This document shows, in pieces, positions 1-8,599 of a stretch of DNA of 64,000 nucleotides (its first letter is position 1; every line of letters begins with the position of its first letter). Source of the DNA: Blastomonas fulva (GTDB lineage Bacteria > Pseudomonadota > Alphaproteobacteria > Sphingomonadales > Sphingomonadaceae); NCBI RefSeq assembly GCF_003431825.1, contig NZ_CP020083.1, positions 868,001 to 932,000 of the forward strand, given 5' to 3'. The position numbers and the translations under genes were made by a program. The notes below the pieces were generated by a model. It did not search any database and was not told the origin of the DNA. It saw nothing but the letters and a program-made list of their open reading frames with translations.

Positions 1-1
1 C

Positions 2-568
<567 letters not shown>

Positions 569-608
569 TCGATCGATCGCTGCTTGCCGCAGCGATTCCG
601 GACTGATT

Positions 609-645
609 GAAAAGGGCGCGGGGGCTGACCTCCGCGCCCTTTTTG
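609..645 (+). terminator. Rho-independent terminator of clpX
   Basis: A stem of 11 base pairs (611-621 with 632-642, AAAGGGCGCGG against CCGCGCCCTTT) has a loop of about ten bases and runs into a T-tract ending at 644. It lies 40 bases after the clpX stop. Confidence 0.9.
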
Positions 646-1028
646 CATCGCCGGGCGCGAGTCGAGGCGTTCGCAAGTGCAGCATGCGCGGCCATGTCGC
701 AAACATCGCCATTTTGCCGCGCCGAGGCGTGTCATTTATGCCGCAGTTGCGAACAAAACGTCCTGAAGCGTCAACAAGGGTCCCAAGCCCGATTGGCCTG
801 CAGGGTGCCTGATGTTTATTCAAAGTCCTGATTTATAACGATATATTGTCAGGGAAAAGCGGGCGTCGAGCCACTGTCATATCGTGACTTAAAACTGTCA
901 CATATCCTTCACATTGTTTTCGCTTTTATGTCCTTAGCGCCGACTAGTGCGCCGCTCATCTCTTGATTGTGAGAGCGCTTTCATAGCCGCCAGTGTCCAC
1001 CGGGCGGCAAGAAACGGGGAAAAGACAC
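646..1028 (+). promoter_or_regulatory. Receptor upstream region with repeated GTCA/TGAC half sites
   Basis: No gene is visible between the clpX terminator and the TonB receptor. The region becomes AT-richer from about 830. It holds two near-direct repeats, ACTGTCATATC (873-883) and ACTGTCACATATC (894-906). An inverted repeat, GTGAC (884-888) against GTCAC (897-901), overlaps them. These could be operator sites for receptor regulation; that is inference. No clean sigma70 hexamer pair could be assigned. The ribosome binding site of the receptor, GGGGAA, is at about 1016-1021. Confidence 0.4.
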
Positions 1029-4000
1029 ATGCAAATTCGCTATTATCTCGCAGCGAGCGCTGCGGCGCTCTCGCTGGCCACCGTCATGGCGGCCCCTGCG
1101 CATGCTCAGGAAACGACTTCGTCTATCCGTGGTTCCGTCACCGGCGACGGCCAGCCGCTAGTCGGCGCTGAAGTCCGCGTCATCCACACCCCTTCGGGCA
1201 CCGTGGCTTCGACCGTCACCGATTCGTCGGGCACGTTCAGCGCATCCGGCCTGCGTCTCGGCGGTCCCTTCACCATCGAAGTGAACGCGCCGGGCTTTGA
1301 ACAGTCGTCGGTCACCGACATCTTCCTGCAGGCAGGCCAGCCCTTCCGTCTGCCGATCGAACTGCAGTCGCAGGCCGTCATCGTCGTGACCGCATCGTCG
1401 ATCGCCGCTTCGACCTCGCTGGAATCGGGCGCAGGCACCGTGCTGACCGCGCGTGACATCGCAGGCGTCTCGAACGTCAACCGCGACATCCGCAACCTGG
1501 CCGCACGCGATCCGCGCGTGAACCTCGATCCCACCAACGGCGGCGCGATCTCGATCGCGGGACAGAACAACCGCTTCAACCGCTTCACCGTCGACGGCGT
1601 CGCGTTCGGCGATCCTTTCGGTCTGGAAGCCGGCGGCCTGGTGTCGACCCGCGGTCCGGTTCCGCTCGATGCGATCGGCGAATTCTCGGTCGAAGTCGCG
1701 CCTGTCGACATCCAGCAGGGCTTCTTCCAGGGCGGCGCGATCAACGCGCAGCTCAAGTCGGGTTCGAACCGCTTTACGGGCCTTGCCGGCTTCTATTATG
1801 CCGATGACAGCCTGCGCGGCGACACCGCCCGCGGCCTGCGTCGCGCTGGCGCTTATGAATCGAAGATCTACACCGCGCAGCTCACCGGCCCGCTCATCAA
1901 GGACAAGCTGTTCTTCTCGCTGACCTATGAGCGGCTGCGTGACGTGGTGCCCGCACCCCTCGAACCGGCAGCTCTGGGCATTACCGATGCGCAGATCAGC
2001 AACATTTCGTCGATCGCGCAGAGCGTCTACAATTTCGACACCCAGGGCGTCGCCGGAAACATTCCGGAAAAGGACGACAAGTTCGTCGCCAAGGTGGACT
2101 GGAACATCGCCGACGGTCACCGCGCGACCTTCACCTACATCTACAACAAGGGCAACGTGACCGCTGGCCAGACCGGCATCGGTGCACTGGCGGCGACCAA
2201 CCCGAATTTCGCCTTGCTCTCGAACAACTACAACCAGGGCGCCACCAACCACTTCGGCATCGTCCAGTTCAACGACCAGTGGACCGACAACTTCTCGACC
2301 CAGCTGCGTGCGTCCTACGCCGACTATGTCCGTCTGCAGCAGCCCTTCGGCGCCAATGCATTCGGTGAGTTCCGCACCTGCCTTGACCCGGTCTCGCCTG
2401 CTCCGATCACCGGTCAGACCGCTGCCCAGGCAGCCCTTGCCTGTTCTGCAGGCCAGCGCCAGCTGACCTTTGGTCCGGACGTCAGCCGCCAGGCCAACGA
2501 ACTGGATGCTCAGTCGCTGAACATCGAGTTCCAGGCCACGCTGCAGCTCAACAACCACACGCTGAAGCTGATCGCCGAGCGCCGCACGCAGGACATCCGC
2601 AACCTGTTTGCACAGCGCGTCTCGGGCGCCTTCTACTTCGACTCGATCGCAGGGCTTCAGAACCGTCGCGCCAGCGAGCTCGACTTTGCCGTTCCGCTGC
2701 GCGGCGGCATCGACACCGTCACCGCCGAGTTCGAGAACAACAGCTGGACCTTCGGTCTGCAGGACACCGTTGATGTCACCGACACTCTGGTCGTGACCGC
2801 CGGTTTCCGCTGGGACCTGTTCGACTCGCCGGATCGCCCGTTCGTCAACAACGACTTCTTCAACCGCTTCGGCTTCACCAACGCGCAGACCCTCAACGGT
2901 CGCCAGCTGTTCCAGCCGCGCTTCGGCCTGAACTGGAAGCCGACCGATCGTCTGACCATCCGTGGTTCGGCCGGCCTGTTCGGTGGCGGCAACCCCAACG
3001 TGTGGATTTCGAACAGCTATTCGAACCCCGGTCCGACGCTGGGCCGCGCGCAGGTTCGCCGTGTGCAGGGCCTCAACGGTGCACCTGATACCTTCGCGAT
3101 TGCAGGCATCACCGGCCTGACCGCCGCGCAGGTGCAGGCCATCGGCGCTGCCACGCTGAACAACGTCTCGGGCGGCACCGGCATCCCGCAGGCACTGATC
3201 GATGCGATCCGCACCACCGGCACCGCACAGGCACCGACCAACGCGCTCGACCCGAACTTCAAGGTGCCCTCGCAGTGGCGCGTTTCGGGAACCATCGACT
3301 ATAACGCCGATCTCGGCTTCCTGGGCGACAACTGGAACTTCGGCGTCGATGTGGTCTATTCGAAGGTGAAGGACGGTCTCGAATGGACCGACCTGCGCTC
3401 GGTCGCGACCGGCGTTCTGCCCGACGGCCGTCCGCGCTACAGCGTGCTGCCCGGCCAGGGCGCGACCACCAACACCGACATCCTGATGACCAACCGTGAT
3501 CAGGGTTACAGCTGGAACATCGTGGCCCGGTTCGACAAGCGCTGGGACAACGGCCTGCGTCTGGGCGGTGCCTATACCTACCAGCGTGCCAAGGATCTCA
3601 ACCCGGGCACCTCGTCGGTGGCGTTCTCGAACTACACCAACTCGGCGGCAGAAGATCCGAACTTCTCGGCTTATGGCATCTCCAACTACCAGCGTGACGA
3701 TGCCTTCCGTCTGGTGGCCGGATATGACGCAAAGCTGTTCGGCGACAACACCACCCGGTTCGAGCTGTTCTTCAACTCGCTCTCGGGCCAGCGCTACAGC
3801 TACACCTTTGCCGACCAGGCATCGGGCAACAACCGTTCGGCGGTCTTCGGTACCACCGGCACCAACAACCGCTACACCATGTATGTGCCCAATGTCGCCT
3901 CGGCGACGGCCGACCCGCTGGTCAGCTATGCGGCTGGCTTCGACTTTGCCGGCTTCCAGCGCTTCGTGCAGGGTTCCGAGCTGAACAAGTATCAGGGCCG

Positions 4001-4340
4001 CATCGCACCGAAGAACATCGGCAAGAGCCCCCGCTACAACAAGCTCGACCTGTCGCTGCGTCAGGAAGTTCCGTTCGTGCTGGGCACCAAGCTCGAACTG
4101 CTGGCGGACGTCGAAAACGTCCTCAACCTGCTCGACTCCGATTGGGGCACCATCCGTCAGGTTGGCTTCCCCTATTACGGCACGCTGGTGAACGTGACCT
4201 GCGTTGCGCAGGGTGCCAACAGCTGCGCACAGTACCAGTACGCCAACCGTACCGGCACGACCTTCCAGGCTCCGGCCGAAGCGGTGAACTTCAACGGTTC
4301 GCTGTGGTCGGTTCGCTTCGGCGCACGCATCACCTTCTGA
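1029..4340 (+). CDS. TonB-dependent receptor with carboxypeptidase-regulatory-like N-terminal domain
   Basis: A 1,103-residue outer-membrane receptor. Residues 1-26 form a signal peptide ending AAPAHA, followed by a carboxypeptidase-regulatory-like beta domain (about 30-115). A plug domain (about 125-250) comes next, with VTARDIAGVSNVNRDIRNL and the N-terminal barrel entry. The rest is a long beta-barrel ending in an aromatic residue (RITF), as expected for BAM-dependent insertion. Receptors of this build take up large ligands such as siderophores, glycans or peptides using TonB energy; the substrate cannot be told from sequence. The ATG at 1029 was preferred over an upstream GTG at 993 because it directly precedes the signal peptide and has GGGGAA eight bases before it. 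The gene is alone, flanked by terminators. No regulator or TonB gene lies next to it. Confidence 0.93.
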   Translation: MQIRYYLAASAAALSLATVMAAPAHAQETTSSIRGSVTGDGQPLVGAEVRVIHTPSGTVASTVTDSSGTFSASGLRLGGPFTIEVNAPGFEQSSVTDIFLQAGQPFRLPIELQSQAVIVVTASSIAASTSLESGAGTVLTARDIAGVSNVNRDIRNLAARDPRVNLDPTNGGAISIAGQNNRFNRFTVDGVAFGDPFGLEAGGLVSTRGPVPLDAIGEFSVEVAPVDIQQGFFQGGAINAQLKSGSNRFTGLAGFYYADDSLRGDTARGLRRAGAYESKIYTAQLTGPLIKDKLFFSLTYERLRDVVPAPLEPAALGITDAQISNISSIAQSVYNFDTQGVAGNIPEKDDKFVAKVDWNIADGHRATFTYIYNKGNVTAGQTGIGALAATNPNFALLSNNYNQGATNHFGIVQFNDQWTDNFSTQLRASYADYVRLQQPFGANAFGEFRTCLDPVSPAPITGQTAAQAALACSAGQRQLTFGPDVSRQANELDAQSLNIEFQATLQLNNHTLKLIAERRTQDIRNLFAQRVSGAFYFDSIAGLQNRRASELDFAVPLRGGIDTVTAEFENNSWTFGLQDTVDVTDTLVVTAGFRWDLFDSPDRPFVNNDFFNRFGFTNAQTLNGRQLFQPRFGLNWKPTDRLTIRGSAGLFGGGNPNVWISNSYSNPGPTLGRAQVRRVQGLNGAPDTFAIAGITGLTAAQVQAIGAATLNNVSGGTGIPQALIDAIRTTGTAQAPTNALDPNFKVPSQWRVSGTIDYNADLGFLGDNWNFGVDVVYSKVKDGLEWTDLRSVATGVLPDGRPRYSVLPGQGATTNTDILMTNRDQGYSWNIVARFDKRWDNGLRLGGAYTYQRAKDLNPGTSSVAFSNYTNSAAEDPNFSAYGISNYQRDDAFRLVAGYDAKLFGDNTTRFELFFNSLSGQRYSYTFADQASGNNRSAVFGTTGTNNRYTMYVPNVASATADPLVSYAAGFDFAGFQRFVQGSELNKYQGRIAPKNIGKSPRYNKLDLSLRQEVPFVLGTKLELLADVENVLNLLDSDWGTIRQVGFPYYGTLVNVTCVAQGANSCAQYQYANRTGTTFQAPAEAVNFNGSLWSVRFGARITF

Positions 4341-4370
4341 TCTAGCCTATTCCCTTCATGGGAGAGGATC

Positions 4371-4406
4371 GGGGCGCGGTGGTTTCGACCATCGCGCCCT
4401 TTTTCT
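4371..4406 (+). terminator. Terminator of the TonB receptor
   Basis: GGGCGCG (4372-4378) and TGGT pair with ACCA and CGCGCCC (4393-4399) around a TTCG tetraloop, with one mismatch. A run of five T follows. It lies 31 bases after the receptor stop. Confidence 0.85.
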
Positions 4407-4435
4407 TGGGCCATGTCTCGAGCGTTACGGACACG

Positions 4436-4475
4436 AAAAAGCCCCCTGTTCCGCCGTGGAACAGGGGGCTTTTTG
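4436..4475. terminator. Bidirectional terminator between the receptor and thrS
   Basis: A near-perfect palindrome: AAAAAGCCCCCTGTTCC (4436-4452) pairs with its exact complement (4458-4474) around GCCGT. It carries an A-tract on one side and a T-tract on the other, so it can end transcripts from both convergent genes. Confidence 0.93.
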
Positions 4476-4493
4476 ATTGGCGAACGGTTGGGC

Positions 4494-6491
4494 TCAGCCC
4501 TTCAGATCGGGCGGAAGCGCTTCGTCCTTGAGCATAGCGACGACCTCGTCGAGGCTGAGGAACTGCTGCTGCTGCTGCCCCAGGCGGCGCAATGCCACGG
4601 TGCGCTGTTCGGCCTCCTGCTTGCCGACCACCAGGATGTTGGGGACGCGTCCAACCGAATGCTCGCGCACCTTGTAGTTGATCTTCTCGTTGCGCAGATC
4701 CTCCTCGACGCGGATTCCCGCCGCCTGCAGCGCTGCGACCACCTCGCGCGCGTAATCGTCGGCGTCCGAAACGATCGTCGCGACCACCGCCTGCACCGGC
4801 GCGAGCCATAGCGGGAACTTGCCCGCATAATGCTCGATCAGGATGCCGATGAAACGCTCGTAGCTGCCCAGGATCGCCCGGTGCAGCATGATCGGGCGGT
4901 GGCGGTTGCCATCCTCGGCGATGTAGCTGGCATCGAGCCGCTCGGGCAGCACGGTATCGGTCTGGATCGTGCCGACCTGCCAGGTACGGCCGATCGCATC
5001 GGTGAGGTGAAACTCCAGCTTGGGCGCGTAGAAGGCGCCTTCGCCCGGAAGCTCTTCCCAGCCCCAATCTTCCGTGTTGCGTCCCGTCGCGGCGACCGCA
5101 TCGCGCATCGACTGCTCCGACCAGTCCCACATTTCGTCGGTGCCGAAGCGCTTTTCGGGGCGCAGCGCGAGCTTGATGGCGTAATCGCCAAAGCCCAGGT
5201 CCTTGTAGACGACATCGAGCAGGTCGCAGAACTGGCTGATCTCCTGGACCAGCTGGTCCTCACGGCAGAAGATGTGCGCGTCGTCCTGCGTGAACTGGCG
5301 CACCCGCATCAGCCCGTGCAGGGCGCCATGCGGCTCATTGCGGTGGCAGCAGCCCATCTCGGCGAGCCTGAGCGGCAGGTCGCGATAGCTCTTGATGCCC
5401 TGGCGAAAAATCAGCACGTGCGCGGGGCAGTTCATCGGCTTCAGCGCCATCCAGGCAGCATCATTCGACACCACCGGGCCTTCGTCCTCGGTGTTGGGCA
5501 CCTCGTCGGGGATGACGAACATGTTCTCGCGATATTTGCCCCAGTGCCCGGACTGCTCCCACTGGCGCGCATCCATCACCTGCGGTGTCTTGACCTCGAG
5601 ATAACCCGCGGCATCGAGACGGCGGCGCATATACGCTTCGAGCGCCCGGTAGATCACGAAACCGCGCGGGTGCCAGAACACGCTGCCGTGCGCCTCGGCC
5701 TGCAGATGGAACAGGTCCATCTCCGCGCCGATCTTGCGGTGGTCGCGCTTGGCGGCCTCTTCCAGCCGGACCAGATGCGCATCGAGCTGCTTCTTGTTGA
5801 GCCAGCCGGTGCCATAGATGCGCGAGAGTTGCGGGTTGCGCTGGTCGCCGCGCCAGTACGCCCCCGACACGCGCGTCAGCTTGAACGCAGCAGGATCGAG
5901 CCTGCCGGTCGAGGCGAGATGCGGCCCGCGGCACATATCCATCCACTCGTCGCCCGACCAGTAGACGGTGATCTCGTCGCCCTGCGGCAATTCGGCGGCC
6001 CATTCGGCCTTGAAGGTCTCGCCCTGCTCGGTCCAGCGCGCGATCAGCGCGTCGCGCTCCCATACTTCGCGGCGCAGCGGCTTGTTGGCGGCGATGATGC
6101 GGCGCATCTCCGCTTCAATCACCGGCAGGTCCTCGTCGGTGAACGGGCGTTCCTTTGGCGCAAAGTCGTAATAGAAGCCATCGTCGGTCGAAGGGCCGAA
6201 AGTGATCTGCGTTCCCGGGAACAGGCTCTGCACCGCTTCGGCCAGGATATGCGCGAAATCGTGCCGCGCCAACTCCAGCGCATCGGCCTCGTCGCGCGCG
6301 GTGACCAGCGCGAGCTGCGCATCGCCCTCGAACGGCCGCATGATATCGCGCAGCTCGCCATCGACCCGCGCGGCGATTGCCGCCTTGGCAAGGCCGGGGC
6401 CGATCGCGGCCGCGACATCCGCCGGAGTCGACCCTTGCGGCATCTCGCGCACCGAACCATCGGGCAGGCTGATCTTCAGAAGCTCGGACAT
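4494..6491 (-). CDS. thrS: Threonine--tRNA ligase
   Basis: A 665-residue class II aminoacyl-tRNA synthetase that charges tRNA-Thr in the cytoplasm. The order is TGS domain ([12 protein letters not shown]), editing domain with the metal-binding [10 protein letters not shown] motif, and the catalytic core. Class II motif 2 is in the segment starting [20 protein letters not shown], and the zinc-binding Cys/His residues are present. A C-terminal anticodon-binding domain ends the protein. The ATG at 6491 was chosen because it starts the TGS domain and has AGGAAAG upstream; an upstream in-frame ATG would add a tail without homology. A threonine-rich leader peptide and alternative hairpins lie at 6577-6713, so expression is probably controlled by attenuation that senses charged tRNA-Thr. 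Confidence 0.97.
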   Translation of the reverse strand: MSELLKISLPDGSVREMPQGSTPADVAAAIGPGLAKAAIAARVDGELRDIMRPFEGDAQLALVTARDEADALELARHDFAHILAEAVQSLFPGTQITFGPSTDDGFYYDFAPKERPFTDEDLPVIEAEMRRIIAANKPLRREVWERDALIARWTEQGETFKAEWAAELPQGDEITVYWSGDEWMDMCRGPHLASTGRLDPAAFKLTRVSGAYWRGDQRNPQLSRIYGTGWLNKKQLDAHLVRLEEAAKRDHRKIGAEMDLFHLQAEAHGSVFWHPRGFVIYRALEAYMRRRLDAAGYLEVKTPQVMDARQWEQSGHWGKYRENMFVIPDEVPNTEDEGPVVSNDAAWMALKPMNCPAHVLIFRQGIKSYRDLPLRLAEMGCCHRNEPHGALHGLMRVRQFTQDDAHIFCREDQLVQEISQFCDLLDVVYKDLGFGDYAIKLALRPEKRFGTDEMWDWSEQSMRDAVAATGRNTEDWGWEELPGEGAFYAPKLEFHLTDAIGRTWQVGTIQTDTVLPERLDASYIAEDGNRHRPIMLHRAILGSYERFIGILIEHYAGKFPLWLAPVQAVVATIVSDADDYAREVVAALQAAGIRVEEDLRNEKINYKVREHSVGRVPNILVVGKQEAEQRTVALRRLGQQQQQFLSLDEVVAMLKDEALPPDLKG

Positions 6492-6576
6492 ATTGCGTGT
6501 CTTTCCTGTCGCTTGTTCCTGCGCCATGGCACAATCCGGCGCAGCCCAAAAGGGGCCAAGTTTCAGCGCCTGGGAT

Positions 6577-6617
6577 GAAAAGGAAGTGCGAGGAGCCGAC
6601 GCCAGAGCCACCCGCAC
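6577..6617 (-). terminator. Attenuator terminator hairpin in the thrS leader
   Basis: On the minus strand GTGCGGG (6617-6611) pairs with CTCGCAC (6592-6586), including one G-U pair. A U-rich tract, TTCCTTTTC (6585-6577), follows directly. It sits between the leader peptide and thrS, 85 bases before the thrS ATG. The upstream arm is shared with the competing antiterminator hairpin, so the two cannot form together. Confidence 0.65.
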
Positions 6618-6626
6618 CGGGCGGCT
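6606..6626 (-). promoter_or_regulatory. Antiterminator hairpin in the thrS leader
   Basis: AGCCGCCCG (6626-6618) pairs with CGGGTGGCT (6614-6606) over nine pairs with a three-base loop. It overlaps the first arm of the terminator. Its left arm, CCGCCC (6624-6619), can instead pair with GGGCGG (6662-6657) inside the leader reading frame. These four segments give the 1:2, 2:3, 3:4 arrangement of classical ribosome-mediated attenuators. Confidence 0.6.
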
Positions 6627-6641
6627 GGAACGTCGCAGCAA

Positions 6642-6713
6642 TCAGCCCGCGACGAACCGCCCCCGGTTGCCCGGAGTGGTGGTAGTCGCAAGGGTTGTGC
6701 GGATGCTCGCCAT
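6642..6713 (-). CDS. Threonine-rich leader peptide of thrS
   Basis: A 23-codon reading frame beginning MASIRTTLATTTTPG and ending RGRFVAG. Six of its 23 residues are threonine, four of them consecutive (codons ACT ACC ACC ACT). It lies between a promoter and competing terminator/antiterminator hairpins ahead of thrS. When charged tRNA-Thr is scarce, a ribosome stalled on the Thr codons would cover segment 6662-6657, free 6624-6619 to form the antiterminator and allow thrS transcription. There is no Shine-Dalgarno sequence, and the promoter places +1 on the A of the ATG, so the peptide appears to be leaderless, as known for rhizobial trpL. The reading frame and repeats are seen directly; the mechanism is inferred. 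Confidence 0.75.
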   Translation of the reverse strand: MASIRTTLATTTTPGNRGRFVAG

Positions 6714-6748
6714 GGGCGGGGTATAGCGGGGATTGGCAGGCGAGTCAC
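6714..6748 (-). promoter_or_regulatory. Promoter of the thrS leader transcript
   Basis: A -35 box GTGACT (6748-6743), a 17-base spacer and a -10 box TATACC (6725-6720) stand six bases before the ATG of the leader peptide at 6713. With this register the A of the ATG is the transcription start. Each hexamer matches consensus at four of six positions. Confidence 0.55.
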
Positions 6749-6764
6749 TAGGGCGGGTGCAACT

Positions 6765-6795
6765 GCTCACCCCTACCGCTTGCGGGAGGGGAAAG
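6765..6795. repeat. GC-rich palindromic repeat, copy 1
   Basis: CTCACCCCTACCGCTTGCGG followed by GAGGGGAAAGG is an imperfect palindrome of the CCCTCCCGCTTGCGGGAGGG type. Related copies are at 7731-7765 and 38696-38724. All three are intergenic. It may be a REP-like element or serve as a terminator. Confidence 0.6.
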
Positions 6796-6837
6796 GACCA
6801 TAGACGACAAGCTCCCCAAACCTTTTATCAAGGTCAC

Positions 6838-6875
6838 TTGACATTCCCCCTGTAAAAAGACAATGTTCCTTTACA
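6838..6875 (+). promoter_or_regulatory. Promoter and probable operator of the small XRE operon
   Basis: TTGACA (6838-6843), 17 bases and CAATGT (6861-6866) make a promoter. Inverted repeats overlap it: ACATT (6841-6845) with AATGT (6862-6866), and TGTAAA (6851-6856) with TTTACA (6870-6875). This layout suggests repression by the XRE regulator encoded as third gene of the operon; the autoregulation is inference. Confidence 0.6.
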
Positions 6876-6896
6876 TCGAATCAAGGGAGCTTGACC

Positions 6897-7073
6897 ATGA
6901 ATGCTTATTTCCACGCGCTGTGCTGGGCGCTTGCCATGATGGGGCTGGCGGTGCTGAACACCTTTGACGTGATCACCGACGGCACGGCGCAGGCGCTGTT
7001 CACCACGCTGCCGATCCTCGCGGTGATCTCGATCAACGCCAGGGGCTGCTGCGTGCGGCGCAAGGCCGCCTGA
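6897..7073 (+). CDS. Small membrane protein, first gene of XRE operon
   Basis: A 58-residue protein with two hydrophobic stretches (about 8-24 and 33-48) and a basic Cys-containing tail, GCCVRRKAA. The ATG at 6897 has AAGGGAG eight bases upstream. It is not assigned to a known family. It is followed three bases later by a second membrane protein and then a small DNA-binding regulator, all under one promoter with palindromic sites. Similar compact operons of membrane proteins with a short XRE regulator are common in proteobacteria, but their physiological role is mostly unknown. Confidence 0.7.
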   Translation: MNAYFHALCWALAMMGLAVLNTFDVITDGTAQALFTTLPILAVISINARGCCVRRKAA

Positions 7074-7076
7074 CCG

Positions 7077-7496
7077 ATGCGCGCCAACGATCATCCGGCG
7101 ATGCGCCGCTACATGAAGCGCATCATCCCGATCACGATTGCCTATATCGCCGCCATTGCGCTCGCCACCGCGCTGGTGCCCGACAACGCCCCGGCGAGCG
7201 CGCTGACCATCGGGCTGGCGCTGCTTCCCGGGATGGCTGCGCTGGGCTGGCTGTGGGCGATGGGGCGGCTGCTGATCGAGCTCGACGACGAATATCTGCG
7301 GATGCTCGAGGTGCGCAAGTTCCTCGTCGCCACCGGCGCCACGCTCGCCATCACCAGCGTGTGGGGTGTGCTCGAACTCTATTCGCCCGAGGTGCCCAAG
7401 CTGGGGGTGTTCTTCGTCTTCCCGATCTGGTGCATCGGGCTGGCACTGGGCCAGCTGGTCAATCGCTTCGGCTTTGGCGATCCGGGGCCCTGCTGA
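7077..7496 (+). CDS. Integral membrane protein of unknown function, XRE operon
   Basis: A 139-residue protein with four predicted membrane segments, at about 15-34, 42-62, 83-102 and 110-128. A short acidic cytoplasmic loop (LIELDDEYLRMLEVRKFL) lies between segments two and three. No enzymatic motif is visible. It starts three bases after the preceding small membrane gene, and its TGA overlaps the ATG of the following regulator (TGATG), which implies translational coupling. Function is unknown; the gene pair membrane protein plus YozG-like regulator is recurrent in bacteria. Confidence 0.8.
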   Translation: MRANDHPAMRRYMKRIIPITIAYIAAIALATALVPDNAPASALTIGLALLPGMAALGWLWAMGRLLIELDDEYLRMLEVRKFLVATGATLAITSVWGVLELYSPEVPKLGVFFVFPIWCIGLALGQLVNRFGFGDPGPC

Positions 7497-7687
7497 TGAA
7501 GAACCGGCTGAAAGTGCTGCGCGCCGAGCGTGACTGGACCCAGGGCGACCTTGCCGACGCACTTGCGATCTCGCGTCAGAGCATCAACGCGATCGAGACC
7601 GGCAAATACGACCCCTCGCTGCCGCTGGCCTTCCGCATCGCCGACCTGTTCGAGCTGCCGATCGAGGCGATCTTCCTGCGCGATTGA
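7496..7687 (+). CDS. XRE-family (YozG-like) helix-turn-helix regulator
   Basis: A 63-residue protein made almost only of a Cro/C1-type helix-turn-helix: LKVLRAERDWTQGDLADALA, then ISRQSINAIETGKYDPSLPL and ending IEAIFLRD. This length and ending are typical of single-domain YozG/YgzD-like regulators. Its start overlaps the stop of the membrane gene before it. The operon promoter carries inverted repeats, so it probably represses its own operon. Which signal relieves repression is unknown. Confidence 0.88.
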   Translation: MKNRLKVLRAERDWTQGDLADALAISRQSINAIETGKYDPSLPLAFRIADLFELPIEAIFLRD

Positions 7688-7730
7688 CGGGCGCCAGTTA
7701 TAGCCCTCGCGCGAGATCTGTGGGCCCACG

Positions 7731-7765
7731 CCTCTCCCCTCCTGCCTGCGGGAAGGGAGAGGCAG
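7731..7765. repeat. GC-rich palindromic repeat, copy 2
   Basis: CCTCTCCCCTCCTGCCTGCG followed by GGAAGGGAGAGGCAGG forms a long imperfect hairpin. It lies between the XRE gene and the hydrolase gene and is related to the elements at 6765 and 38696. It could end the XRE operon transcript, although no T-tract follows. Confidence 0.55.
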
Positions 7766-7816
7766 GTGCCAGACACCCCTCTGGCCTCTCCCGGTCGGGT
7801 CGGTTAAGGCGGTGGC

Positions 7817-8584
7817 ATGAACCATCCCAGCACCAGCTTCCTCGACCGCGGCGATCGCCCGCGGCTCGTTTATCACCACCGCCGCGCCGCGCCGGACAAA
7901 GCCGCGCTGCCGACTTTGGTGTTCCTGCCCGGCTATGCCAGCGACATGACCGGCACCAAGGCGCTCGCGCTCGATGGCTGGGCGCAGGCCGAGGGGCTGG
8001 CGATGCTGCGTTTCGATTATGCCGGATGCGGATCGAGCGGCGGGGACTTCGAGAGCCAGTCGCTGGCCGACTGGCGCGATGATGTGCTGGCGCTGATCGA
8101 CACCGTGGTCAGCGGCCCGGTGGTGCTGATCGGCTCCTCGATGGGCGGCTGGCTGGCGCTGCTGGTTGCGCTGGCACGGCCGGCGCGGGTGGCAGGGATC
8201 GTCGGCATCGCTGCGGCGCCCGATTTCACCATGTGGGGCTTCAGCCAGGAAGAGAAGATGACCATCCTCACCGAGGGACGGCTTGAAAAACCCAGCGAAT
8301 ATGGCCCCGAGCCGATGGTGACCACGCGCACCTTCTGGCAGTCGGGCGAAGGCAACCGGGTGCTGATCGGCGAAATCGCCATCGATTGCCCGGTGCGGCT
8401 GATCCAGGGGCAGAACGACCCCGATGTGCCGTGGCAATATGCGCTGGAAACGCAGAAGCAGCTGCGCAGCCAGGACGTGCAGCTGTTGCTGATCAAGGAC
8501 GGCGACCACCGGCTGTCGCGCGATGGCGATATTGCGCTGCTGATCCAGACCGTGGGCAATCTGCTGGGCAGCCTTGACGGCTGA
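7817..8584 (+). CDS. Alpha/beta hydrolase, ABHD10-like serine esterase
   Basis: A 255-residue cytoplasmic alpha/beta hydrolase. It has an oxyanion strand (LVFLPGYASDMTG, about 34-46), the nucleophile elbow GSSMGG (Ser at about 111), an acid segment GQNDPDVP (about 198-205) and the catalytic His in DGDHRLS (about 235). The short cap and the motif FDYAGCGSSGG place it closest to the ABHD10/acyl-glucuronide esterase-like group of alphaproteobacteria. The natural substrate is not known. The gene stands alone, convergent with the methyltransferase gene behind it, with 15 bases between the stops. Confidence 0.85.
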   Translation: MNHPSTSFLDRGDRPRLVYHHRRAAPDKAALPTLVFLPGYASDMTGTKALALDGWAQAEGLAMLRFDYAGCGSSGGDFESQSLADWRDDVLALIDTVVSGPVVLIGSSMGGWLALLVALARPARVAGIVGIAAAPDFTMWGFSQEEKMTILTEGRLEKPSEYGPEPMVTTRTFWQSGEGNRVLIGEIAIDCPVRLIQGQNDPDVPWQYALETQKQLRSQDVQLLLIKDGDHRLSRDGDIALLIQTVGNLLGSLDG

Positions 8585-8599
8585 CCACCTGGCAGAACC

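Noticed and set aside
4830..6578. A 582-codon plus-strand frame opposite thrS
   Set aside because: No motifs and fully explained by codon bias of thrS.
6492..6713. T-box or translational operator control of thrS
   Set aside because: There is no T-box sequence or specifier hairpin, and T-boxes are not expected in Alphaproteobacteria. No tRNA-like operator structure was found. The Thr-rich frame and competing hairpins explain the region better.
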